NCBI GenBank assembly: GCA_034687125.1
Contig: JAQGBZ010000567.1
Coordinates: 1-30,884, forward strand
From: Neelides folsomi
Taxonomy: Eukaryota > Arthropoda > Collembola > Neelipleona > Neelidae
DNA: 30,884 nucleotides
Direction: 5' to 3'
The first letter of the stretch is position 1. The number at the start of each line of letters is the position of its first letter. Both the position numbers and the translations under genes were made by a program. Below the pieces are notes generated by a model, which was given only the letters and a program-made list of their open reading frames with translations, was not told the DNA's origin and searched no databases. Positions 1 through 11,000 of the stretch are shown piece after piece.

Positions 1-16
1 GGGAACATAGAAAAAG

Positions 17-64
17 GTGATCTTAACCGAGGGGTGATCTTAACCGAGGTGATCTTAACCGAGG
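17..64. repeat. Short tandem repeat, three copies of a 16-mer
   Basis: The unit GTGATCTTAACCGAGG occurs at 17-32, 34-49 and 49-64 with no mismatch, the last two overlapping by one base. It lies at the very edge of the window, so the array may continue to the left. No gene is associated with it. Confidence 0.85.
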
Positions 65-480
65 TCGAGTGTATTTCTAATAATAATTATATTTCTTTTG
101 TTGCCTAATATAAATATTTTTTATTCAGTATCAATTATTATACTGATTCTGATTACTTATTAGTATAGAGTAGGTATTTTCCTATAATTAATAGAATTAA
201 TACTATATGTTTTAAAATTATATTCTACCTATACATAGGTAATTTTGATCCGAATTAATCAAAATATTGTTGAAAGCTAAGAAAGATGTTAATTAGCTCC
301 TAAAAACAATTCATATTCATTTACAAAGTACATGACGCACGTTGACACAAGCATAGAAGTCATAGAACGTTCCGTTGTAACCGAAAATGGGTTTTCCCCA
401 ATTCAGTGGCTCATTTATGTCATTAGAATTATTTATTTTTTAGCGTTATTAAAATTAAAAATTCACACTGCAATATTATT

Positions 481-699
481 TATGTCTCATACAAACTTAA
501 ATTAATAAAAGACTAAAACATTGAATTTTTGATATTTAAGAATTTATTTGCATACTACCTAGCTACGGTTTCCGTATTTCCAAACGAACGTTCCAAATTC
601 CCGAGTCGGGAACGATAGTATATGGGTTTATTTGGGAAAAAAATTCTTAAATATCGTAAATTCAATGTTTTAGTCTTTTTGGTTAAGTTTATACGAAAC
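481..699. repeat. Foldback (inverted-repeat) element, MITE-like
   Basis: The left arm at about 481-545 is the reverse complement of the right arm at about 641-699. Starting from the inner end, 15 bases match, then two differ, then 22 match (507-545 against 641-679). Beyond that the arms stay similar but contain small indels. The roughly 95-bp loop carries GAACGTTCC and a perfect TTCCCGA-G-TCGGGAA palindrome. Arm length and loop size resemble a non-autonomous foldback transposon or MITE. No clear target-site duplication was found, so the class is not assigned. Confidence 0.65.
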
Positions 700-727
700 C
701 TTTACAAGCTCTCCCGGCCCAGGAATT

Positions 728-761
728 GGGAACGTTCCCGGGAACGCTTCTGGAAGCGTTC
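728..761. repeat. Nested palindrome cluster built on GAACGTTC/GAACGC
   Basis: Three perfect inverted repeats overlap here: GGGAACGTTCCC (728-739), CGTTCCCGGGAACG (733-746), and GAACGCTTC/GAAGCGTTC around a TG spacer (742-761). The alternating GAA and TTC triplets recall heat-shock elements, but the spacing (5, 7, 6, 5, 6 bases) does not keep the canonical 5-bp phase throughout. It is also GC-rich relative to its surroundings. It could be a protein-binding cluster or the end of a repeat element. Confidence 0.6.
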
Positions 762-2066
762 ACAATGAGTGGTATCTTTATGCCCAGCACAAGTACTTGT
801 ATTGTATGTATACTGTATTATAGTATATTATGGTATACGCATTATATGGTATATATTAATGGATAATCCAACCCTCTTTGTTTATCACATACATACATTG
901 TTAGAATCATTACATTACATATTTAGTCTGGTATGAATAATGAATGCTAAATATGATGATTTAATTAAGCTGAATGTTAAAATTGAAATTGTAAATAAAA
1001 GAAAGGAGTAATTATTCAAGCTTGTTTGAATAACTGAATAAATAAAAGGCAATGGAATATGGAAGTTTCTTAAGAATCATATTTTGATTATCGTCTTTCC
1101 AAATCGTCATCTTCTCTTCTTCTCATCTCACTCATTCTCAAATTCTTCATTCTATGAATAGATAGAAATTAATTCCAATACCTTACATCTTATCTACCTA
1201 TTCTCAACATATCTTCAGTTCATGTCATAACTGGTGTTAAAAGGTACAAAATTACTTTTGTTCTTTTTCATTCAACAAACTCAGAATCTCTAATACTTTA
1301 CACAACTAAAATTGTATTGCATTATTGCATACTAACATAAATATGATATATTACTTATTCAAATGTACTTTGTTGCAGTTTTGCAGACTGAAGTTAAGAA
1401 TTAGTTTATTTTCAAATAGATAAATCTAATACTATAGATATTATAATATACTATAAGAAGATTGAGCAATTTGCCTTTGGCTCTAAAGTTATCTTATTTC
1501 AAATAACAGGTAAAGATCAGAATGAGATTTTACAGGATATATTATATAAAAAATATAAATATGTATTTATGTATATTAATAAAAGTTAAAATTATATTAA
1601 TAAAAAAATCTTTTTAATGCTCTTGCACATATGCCATCTCCAGGATATCAACATACGGAATTTTCCTATATCGATCTCGTATATGAATGACACATTTACT
1701 GATAATTAGCTTCAATATATGGCTAGGTACAAAAGTACTTAAATTTTAGTACATTGGTATATGTATTATGGTACATGCGATTGGACATTACCCAATAAAT
1801 GTTTATGGCTTTATAGTTACAATTTTTTCACAATTTTTTACCTATTATTACACTTTTAACAACCCTTTATAGATCCAATTAAAAAGTGAGGGTTAAAAAG
1901 GTGTCAGGATTCTTGGAGACTTTGTGAGAGGGTCTGTCATAAAAGAATGAGCTTTGGAGGTGTCGGGGAAGGCATCGGCTCCTCCTTACACTGAAACTCT
2001 TTACATCACAACGACTCTCCCATCATTCCCTCTCACATCTTCACGACACAATCACCTCCACGCAAA

Positions 2067-2074
2067 ATATAAAT
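2067..2074 (+). promoter_or_regulatory. Possible TATA box of the CUB-domain gene
   Basis: ATATAAAT lies about 80 bases upstream of the ATG at 2148, followed by a pyrimidine-rich stretch. This would suit a short 5' untranslated leader. AT-rich sequence gives such matches by chance, so confidence is low. Confidence 0.25.
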
Positions 2075-2147
2075 TTCGTTTTAAAAGAGAATCTTTCCCA
2101 TTTTCGTTTCCTTTAATTTTTCCTTTCAATTTTATTAAAATTTTAAA

Positions 2148-3527
2148 ATGAAGATTTTATTAATTTTCCCTTTGATTTCCTACGTGAGTTCATACATTCT
2201 CCCTCCGTCACCGTTCCTCCGTTGCCCTGTCAACGCCAACTCGACAGTTTCAAAAGAATCAGGTAGTGGAGTTCGCGTCGTTACTTTGGATGAATCAAAC
2301 GGCCGAAAAGTCCGAATTCAATTTTTCTATCCGAATCCATTCGGACGTCGGAGGAGTATTGGAGAAAACACGGAGAGTCCAACGACAACTTCTGGAGGAT
2401 CTCAAGAATTTACAACCACAAATTTCCCACAAACAACTTTAAAACTCGATTACGATATTTCATGTCAATGGGAATTTCAGGTATTTTAACAAAAGATTCC
2501 ATTTTGTATATAAAATGAACAAATTAAGGTAATTATTTCATACATATATGTTATAAGCACCACGTAACAAATATATGGTACATACTTTTATATTTTATAT
2601 AATGCGTAAAATATATTGCAATTAAAATAATTTGGAAGTAGGAAGCGTTTAAAAGCGAGCGATATGATCTGGGTGTTTTCTCTTTCGCCCGATTTAATCT
2701 TTGCAGTATTGTGGTAATTGAAGGGTGTGTTTGCAGGCTGCCAAGGAATCTCAATACCTGTTGCTCACTTTCAACAAACTCTCCGCTCCCTTTTCCGACA
2801 ACTGTGAAACTGCATATGTGGCCATGGAGAAACAAAATGGATTTGAATCCCGATGGTGCGGAAATCGGAGACAGGTGAGAGAATTATTTCCTAGGGATTG
2901 ATTGAAGAATTTTAATTAATCAGTAAATAAGGTGAATCTGCACTTGAGGTAAGACTTGTTCATTACCGTAAGAGCAGTTTGAATAAATGAACGAGAGTGA
3001 AAGTTTGTTTATTTAAATCTGCCCAGGGGCGTTGATGTCCTTTTTCTTATGGAAATAAATCCTTACGCATTCCTTATTTGACTCCAACGAGTGTGTGAGG
3101 TTTTTTCATTACACACATCCCAAACTCACGGATAACCCCATTGCCCTTAAATAGAATCCTTTCAGTGCAATGAGTCGTTTCCTCCTTGATCAAAAGATCT
3201 TACATCAGTCGGTCATTATCTTATAAAGCACATATTACAAATGCAATTCCCTAATCCAATGATTACCATTCTTAATTTAAATAATTGAAGGTTTGAGTAA
3301 CCCATTATTTTTTAACTTTATTAAAGTGTTAATTTTATTAACTTGTTAATTTTCAGTCAAATTCAAGACCAATGTCGTTAGTTTCCAAAAGCGCAGCAAA
3401 AATCACAGTTTTTCGCTCTTCCGATGCCCCGACAACTCCGCCCACCGGATTTTCAGTTACTGTTGAAGCTCTGGACATTAACGAAATCACCGGAGTTCAA
3501 AATAATCTCAGGGTCCTGATTGGCTAA
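2148..3527 (+). CDS. Secreted CUB-domain protein (three exons)
   Basis: Exons are 2148-2480, 2737-2874 and 3357-3527 (stop TAA), all phase 0, giving 213 residues. Residues 1-15 (MKILLIFPLISYVSS) look like a signal peptide, so the product is probably secreted. The rest fits one CUB domain, an extracellular beta-sandwich used in protein-protein contacts. It has four cysteines, C26, C106, C134 and C152, as expected for two CUB disulfides; a CQWEF strand at 106-110; a WCG at 151-153; and a C-terminal strand GFSVTVEAL. The spacing between the first two cysteines (80 residues) is much longer than the usual 25 or so. That insert is Ser/Thr-rich and contains a GRRRS basic site. No second domain is seen. 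I do not recognise a specific orthologue. The family is supported; the role is unknown. Confidence 0.75.
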
Positions 3528-4998
3528 GTTTAAAAATCGGGCGAGACTTTTGAATTATTATTTAACGTTATTATTAGTATTATTATTTTTGAATTTTTTG
3601 AATTATTATTATTATAGATTTTTTTGAATTTTTATGTATGGGAAGTGTGGGAAAACAAAGGTTGTGTTTAAAAGGTTGTTCATAAAACCATAAAAGGTAT
3701 GAAGTTTTAATATCTTTGAATTTAGCTTTTAAAGTGAGATTAAGGACCGTGCGTTTTTATTCATTTTTATTATTATTTCTCTTTATGGGGGAATTTGAAT
3801 GAAATTCCCAGGTGTGTTGAGAGTTCATTTAATTGTTGGAGTGAAGGGAAGCGAGGATTATTGTCCTTTCTCGTGTCAGAGGTTGTCCCATTGTGTTTCT
3901 TCTTCTTTGTATCTCCGCGTCTCTTCCTTTGTGGAGAATCGGAGTTTTCTCTCAAATGTCTCCCAAGAAGGAAATTACCGCCCATTATCTCCACTTCTTT
4001 TCACAATGTCTAACATTACATCTTTTATCCCCACGATGCAATGAACTTTTATTATTTATATGAATTATATGAACTTGTGCAGGAAATTATGTCTCGTTGT
4101 TATTTCCTTTCCGTCAAGCTTTTCATTGCTTTCAGCATGCGTTTATTATTCTTTTTTTATTTATCAACATTTCAATGAACTTTTTAAACCAATTCAAAGA
4201 AAATCCACCGAGTGAACCAAATATACTTTTGACGTTTTTAATAAAAAATAATACAGAAAAACATTTGTTTAATATAAATATTTATTTTGCATTATTCAAC
4301 ATTAGATTTATAACATTAGATAACATTAGATAAACATTAGAATTTAAGGAGATAAAGGATAGGAATTTTAGATAGGGGAGATTCCCCTCTTGCACAGATG
4401 GCGATGGAACCTCAGAAGTCTTCAATTCTCATGCACACGGAACTATACATAGGGAAACTATAGGGAAACTCCATACATGTACTGTACAAGTACTCCTCTG
4501 TACTATTCTGCTTAGGTATATGCAATGCTATGCTTATCCTATGCATTGTAATGTTAAAATGAAATGCTTTTGGTCTTTTGTTGGGTTCGAGAAACGCCAA
4601 GTCCGAAGGACCCCCAGGGTCCAAAATCATCTGATCTCAACTTCTCATCTACAATAACAAAACTAACAACTTTGCTCATCTCAAGTTAAAATACTTAAAT
4701 AAAATACAGTTTGTGATTCCATTTACTTAATTAATCTCATTCCACAATTAACTTATTAACTTCACACAATTATTCGACAAAAAACCTTTTTGTTTTTCTT
4801 CAAGTGTCAGTCTGACAACTCTGACAGTTTTTACTTTTGATTTATTCACGCGGCGTTTTAATTTATCAACTCATATATTTACAAATTTAAAAAGGTTGTG
4901 AAATTGTGACTTTAAACTCTTTACAAATTTAATACTCATTATATTTACAATTCAATTACGATAAACATTTAAATTGTAACCGGTGACAAAATAATAAA
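3528..4998. other. Intergenic region before the transporter gene
   Basis: No supported gene. A moderately GC-rich patch at 3773-4044 is open on both strands but shows no splice-linked or recognisable protein. The region 4374-4622 holds small palindromes (AGGGGA-GAT-TCCCCT at 4374-4388, GGACCC-CCA-GGGTCC at 4608-4622) and an exact 11-bp tandem duplication, ATAGGGAAACT, at 4449-4470. The last 200 bases are presumably the promoter of transporter exon 1a. Confidence 0.5.
4805..4827. promoter_or_regulatory. TGTCAG/CTGACA inverted repeat upstream of transporter exon 1a
   Basis: TGTCAG-T-CTGACA (4805-4817) is a perfect inverted repeat, and a third CTGACA follows at 4821-4826. It lies about 180 bases upstream of the first ATG of the transporter gene. 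TGACAG is known as a core site for TALE-class homeodomain proteins. A regulatory role here is inference only. Confidence 0.3.
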
Positions 4999-5068
4999 AT
5001 GAGTGCGAAGATCGCGGCAGAAGAAATTCAACTCGATCCAGATGAAGTTGACATGGCCAAAAAATATG
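4999..5068 (+). CDS. Transporter alternative first coding exon 1a
   Basis: ATG at 4999 opens a 23-codon peptide rich in acidic and charged residues, ending MAKKY plus one base before the donor GTAAAATA. The leftover G joins GA of the exon at 8879 to give glycine, producing KKYG-PRKEFDP. This closely resembles the vertebrate CTL2 N-terminus as I remember it, where a Tyr-Gly pair precedes the KYDPTFKGP motif. Nothing upstream extends the frame. It is the most distal of three first exons and gives the longest isoform, 739 residues. Confidence 0.8.
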
Positions 5069-8000
5069 GTAAAATATCTTTTATTTCCTTTAATAGACAT
5101 TTCAACTATCTTAATTCAACTCGTTCATTTTTTAATTTTACTTATTATACAATTCTTCATGTCAATTCCCATTGTTTCATTTTTGTCTCTTCATTTCACC
5201 ACCAAGCCAACAATTCCATTTATGAACATCAATTCTCAATAAGAAAGACATGTATAGATATTTTTATTTTTAATTGTGTCAGCACACAAACAATGAGTTT
5301 ATTCGTAATATGGCAATAAAACATATAAGAAAATTTATTGATTTGTAATTTTAAGTTTAATTTTAAAATCAATAGTAAATATCTAGTAAACAAAAAGTAA
5401 GTCAAGTTTATAAAGAGAATTGAAGGTAAATATGAATAATTTAATGTAGAAATGATTCCTAGAACGAATACAATAAATAGGTCGTGAAGGTTAAAATATT
5501 ACAAATTGGTTGAAGTCAAAAAATTAGATGTTAAAAAGTATAAAGCCTTGAATTTCCTCTTATTGAAGTACGCATCTGTTTATGTTAGAGGAAAATGGTT
5601 GAGGTTAAACTCACTTTTATCTTCATTCTTAATTACATCGCTATAGCTATAGTGAAGTAATAGAATATTTAGTTATTGCAGTAGTTATGAGAAACCCTTT
5701 GAGTAGAAAACCATTAAGCTCAAACGACCCAACTTGACTTATATCAATATAGAGCAAGCTTAACATTTATTATTCACATTAGTCATTATTATTAACATTA
5801 TTAAGTAACTATAATGTATAATATATGTAAAGGTGGTTAATTTTAAATAACACCTGCCTTATTCAATTTGTTTGAGTCATGTTCAAAAAGGATTTCAAAT
5901 TATTCAGAATACTGAATTTGTTCTTATTTACCATATTTTATTAAATTGTGATATTTCCTGTAACGTGAATTTAAAAAGCTTAAAATGGCCAAACGTAATA
6001 GAAGAGAAATGGCTAAAGAGGAAAGAGACAAATTGTATGGTAAGTACACAATGGATACATACTTAGATTTTATTTAATTAATATTTTAATTAGCGAGGAA
6101 AATATAAAGCAATTACAAATAGTTTAATTCCTATTTGCGTTTATGGAATCATAGTTAACAGTTAACTCAATACTAGTATCGAATGTTCTATTTTTTTCTT
6201 TCTGTGAGTGGATTCTAAATATGAAGAGTAAATCAGCAACATTTGGCATAGATTCTCTTTCTAAACATAATGTTCATCAGCACGAGTATTGGTATCTTCG
6301 GCTCATGAATGAAGTGAGATATAAATATGGGAATGTTGGTTCGATATTTGAGCTCCCGTCCGTGTTTTCAAAATGGGTTGATGAGTGAAGTTCGTTTAGC
6401 AAATGACAATTTGGGTCTTGACGTGTGCGAAATTTCACAATTTTCCAACTTGAAATGGGAATTTAATTATGGATGTCAATAAAAAAAAACTCTTTCCACA
6501 CATTCGACATTTCAAAACTTTTCCTCTTCACCGGGAATTATTGAATTTTATCTTACTTTTTAGATTACAATCCTCGATCAATAAATATTAATAAAATAAT
6601 ATTCCGCTTTTATTTTACATCGAATTATTTTCATATCTTGTTAAAGCTTTTAAGCCCTAATGTCTTTAATTATTTATTCAATAGATTTGTCAACTAAAAT
6701 TCAGTAAATATCAGTTATTTTGTTTATACAAATAAAGTAGAAGTGGGGCATGAAATAGCTAGAATTAATTAATTAATTAACTTTGACAAAAAGTTCGGTT
6801 AGTCAATTTTGTTCGCATTTTTCCTTTTTCACAAATACCTCCCAACATTCTATTTATCTTTTTAATACGTTCGAGTATACCAATAGTAAAGGTAAAGGGT
6901 TGCTACATGCTTTTATAAATTATCTTAATATACGTATACATACATAAGATTCAGTATACCTACATATATGTATATTAGATATTTATGCATATTGGATCTT
7001 ACCAATATAATCTTTCTACGTATTACTATAAACATTGTATAGATAGTGAATATAAAAGAGTTGAAATGCAGGGTTATAGGTTATTATGCAAAAAAGCAAG
7101 ATGTGTTTGTGTACATGTTGAGTGAGTTTGTCCTTGGTTCGTTGGATTTATTTGTAGGAATTGAAAAAGTAGGAGCTTGCGAATATCTCCCATGTCTAAT
7201 CCACATCCATTCCCTCACATACTCACCATTATTAAAAACTCAGAACCTACCCTCAATTCAACCAATGTCATATGATTCATTTCATTAAACCAAAACTTCA
7301 TATCTATTCTTCATTTCTCATATAAAAATATCAATACATTAAATATCAACACATAATGTATTTTTCTTCAATAACAAAATAATGAGCCTTATAGGTATAT
7401 ATTAAATCAATATCTTTTTTTTATTACTGAGTGTTTTCCTACTCCTATTCACAGAGATTTCATTCAAAGTTCGTTCAATCACCTAAATGAATAAATAATA
7501 TTTTACAAATTCATGTGTTTGACGCCTTCACACATTCCCAGTGACATGGAAGTTATCTAACGAGAGAGTTTGGAGGACAGACATAGAAGGAATGGAGAAA
7601 TCCTCTCATTTCCTATTTGACTCTTCTCCTCAATAGTCACACTTTAGATCCCGTTTCCTATCCCCAACATTAAACATCAACTGACATTTTAACATTTAGG
7701 AATTCTTGTGATTGTTAATTAATTAATCTCTGGGTTTCACATTCACTATTATGAGTGTTTGTTAGTTTAATATTTGTGCCATTTTTAAAGAGTTACCAAA
7801 CTGTTATGTTTAAGTTGAGATAAACCACATGGTGAAGTTTAGTTTAGATGAGAATTACTTTCTGTACATATATCTTCTCAGGGGTTAAAAATGACTGGAG
7901 TCCTTGGATTTATCAAGTCAGTTAGTTAGAGTGATTGAAATGGAGTTTCTTACATAATTTAATCTTATATATAAAAATAAGAGAAAATATACATTGTGCA

Positions 8001-11000
8001 TCATATGCATGCTATACATATTGTATAGTAACTAGAAACAAGTTGTGTATTAGAGTATTATAATATTGAAGTTGAACATTAGTGAATTAGTGAAAATGAT
8101 ATTGTTAGTTTTTATTAGCATTGCTGTGATTCATCTTTAGAGGAACCCGCAATTGCTGTTATTTATATTGCCACTTTAAAATTGAGCTGCATTTGCATAT
8201 ATCATGCATATATGCATTATATGTTTTTAGATTTAAGCTTTTATAGAATTAGTTCAAATTCTTAGAATGTAAATAGTTAAAGATTATTTTATTATAAGTC
8301 TGCGCCCTAAATACTTTATATTAAAAAATATTTAGTTTGAAACGTTCTGTGATTCATTTCTGCAATTCTCAATGGAAATTTAATTTGTTCTATTACTTCT
8401 ATCAAATCTCCTTCGCTCTCTTTTCATATTTTGGAAGTTTTAAGCTTCTTCGAAAAGGATTCTTCGTTAAAGTCTACTTAAACTCTTAAAGTATTAATTT
8501 CCAATCACAGTTAAGTTAAACTGTTTAATTTATAGATTGTCAAGTGGTGATTAATTTAATTGTTCCAGTTAATTCGTGATCATCTGATTTGATTTATTAC
8601 GTTAAGAACAAGAACTTTCTATTCTTTTAACATAAAGACCGTAAAACTCAATATTTAAAGTTGCGCCATTAAGCCGTTTTTAAAATGACTCGAGGTATTC
8701 CCAAAGATTAAAGAAATGTTTTTTATAATTTTTATAATTGTATTTCAAGTGATGTGAATCATTATTAACTTAAAAGTTAATAAAACCTTAAAATTAAAAC
8801 TTCTGTTAAGAATTGATAATTTAATCTTAATCGTTTTAATTTTCTATAAGTATTCTAATAAAATAAATTGAATTTCAGGACCAAGAAAGGAGTTTGACCC
8901 GAAGTTCAAAGGTCCAATCGACGACCGCGGCTGTACAGACATCATTTGTCTTCTTTTGCTTCTTGCCTTCATTGGTGGATGGATTGCAGTTGCAGCTATA
9001 GGTAAAAACAAAAGATTTTTTTAACTGTGATATCAGTAGTTAATATTGAAGAAATAATTATATTTTTCTTCATTTCAGCTTATCGTCAAGGCGATCCTTC
9101 CGTTCTCGTCCACCCCGTTGATTCTCTTGGACAAAAGTGTGGACTTGACAGCGGAGTTGAAAAGAAACCTTATCTTTATTTCTTTGACATCACCACTTGT
9201 GCCAGTCCAAATGTTCTTCTGCACGGCTGCAAAACACCACAGGTAAATAATACACCAACTTGATTTTAATTATTTTAAATTATTTAATTTTTTGGGATGC
9301 GTAACAATAAAATGATTTTAATTTCAGGTTTGCGTTGAAACTTGTCCTGAGTATGGGCCATGGTCGGTTGGACTAGGCGATATAAATCGGGAATCCTTTG
9401 ACACGATGAAGAAAAAGATGATTTGCAAATACAGCGTTAATTTGGATCGGTATAAGAATGTAAATGAACTCAAAGACCTCGTTGACAAGAAGATGTGCGC
9501 CCCTTACATTTTGCCTTCTAAAACGAGTAAGTTTATTCATATCATCAATCCATTTAATTTAATTAATTTAATTCCATTAACTATTTATTTATGGAAATAA
9601 CCATAAGCTTTGGAATCATAAAATACTTATGTTGGGAAATAATTTGTTTTTGTCTACTTTGTGCCTCATTCGGAAACACACAATTTAAAACCAACACAGA
9701 GAATCTAACAAAGATAAAATTGTTGAGACGAAATCCAGTGAAAAACATCAAGAGCATTCGTAAGTTACACAAACACATTCTGAGGATCTCTTCTCTGTAA
9801 TATCTTCATTCAATTCATCACTTCACATCTATTATCTGTCAAACATTTCTTGTAGATAAATATTCATGTAGCTTCATTTGCTTATAATTAACGTAAATAC
9901 ATACTAGTTCGTTAATTGTGTTTTTGTAAGTAAAATTAGGTCAGTTTAACATTTATTTTATTTCATTTGTATAGTTTTTATGTATTTGTATCGTATGTTC
10001 TACTAGATAACATTTTACCTCTGAACTTAACGCTAATGTAAATTTTATAATTTAAGATTAACTTTAAATATTAATTATACTAACAAATATTATCATTTAG
10101 TTATTTAATTAACATTGATCTTATTTAAATCTTGTTTGCTTAAAGTTGTTCCATTCTTTATTCTACAGAATGTTTAATTAATAATGGTTTAAATATTCTA
10201 GTTGCCCGTCGCTGCATCCCAAGCACACTTTCTTCAGATGACTTGGATCTTATACGAAATAGAATGGCAATAGACATTTCTTCCATCCAAAAGGGAATTG
10301 AAAAACTTATTGAGTTCATCAATGCTAAAGAGGTATGGATTTAACGCCGCAATTTAAATTATTTGAATTATACGAAAGCTAAATAAAGCAATCAAAAATT
10401 AACAAAAAATTAATTTCAATTTCATTTTTACTTTAGAATTTCGAATTTTTATTCGAAGACTTCAAAGCATGTTGGCACATCATCGTTCTCACGTTGATTG
10501 TTGGAGCCGTCGCTTCCCTCATTTGGATCTGCGCTATGCGTTGCATTGCTGGAATTATGGTCTGGCTTTCTTTAATTGGTAAGAATTCTTCATTTAATTT
10601 AATTTAGGTTATTTTAATTATTTTATAATTATATTTTCTTTTAATTGACACTGAGCATTGATTGCTAATTAAATTAAAAGGGATGGCTGGTGTTCTTGGA
10701 TTCTCGTGTTACTTCAGCGTGAATAAATACATCATCCTCCGGTCCGTGAATGACACCGATGAACGCGACAATTTCCGAATTGAAGCAAAATCAGAAGTTG
10801 TGATTTCTGAAGAAGAATTCGCTTCACAATTGGACACATATTTGAAATTGAAAGACACGTGGTTGGTCTTTGCAATTGTCACTGGATCTCTTTTGGCCAT
10901 TTTGCTTCTCATCATTCTGGTTATTCGGTCAAGACTTACAATTGCGATTGCACTCATCAAACAAGGAGCAAAGTATGAATTTATTTTGATAATCATTAAA

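Larger units (their letters stand above)
65..1950. other. Non-coding upstream region, no gene seen
   Basis: About 1.9 kb of AT-rich sequence without a coherent reading frame or a start codon followed by a plausible splice donor. It holds a foldback structure (481-699), a group of GAACGTTC palindromes (365-373, 586-612, 728-761) and two GTAC-rich patches (785-840, 1726-1778). It probably contains remnants of a small mobile or repeated element together with the distal upstream region of the CUB-domain gene. Confidence 0.6.

Noticed and set aside
1954..2151. 65-codon frame overlapping the CUB gene start
   Set aside because: It ends at the ATGA overlap and encodes a low-complexity Phe/Ser/Pro peptide with no signature; it is most likely leader sequence.
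3773..4044. Overlapping open frames on both strands
   Set aside because: No family resemblance, no splice linkage and no consistent frame. Treated as non-coding.
4586..4600. GGTTCGA resembling a tRNA T-loop
   Set aside because: No matching acceptor stem, D-arm or anticodon arm could be folded around it.
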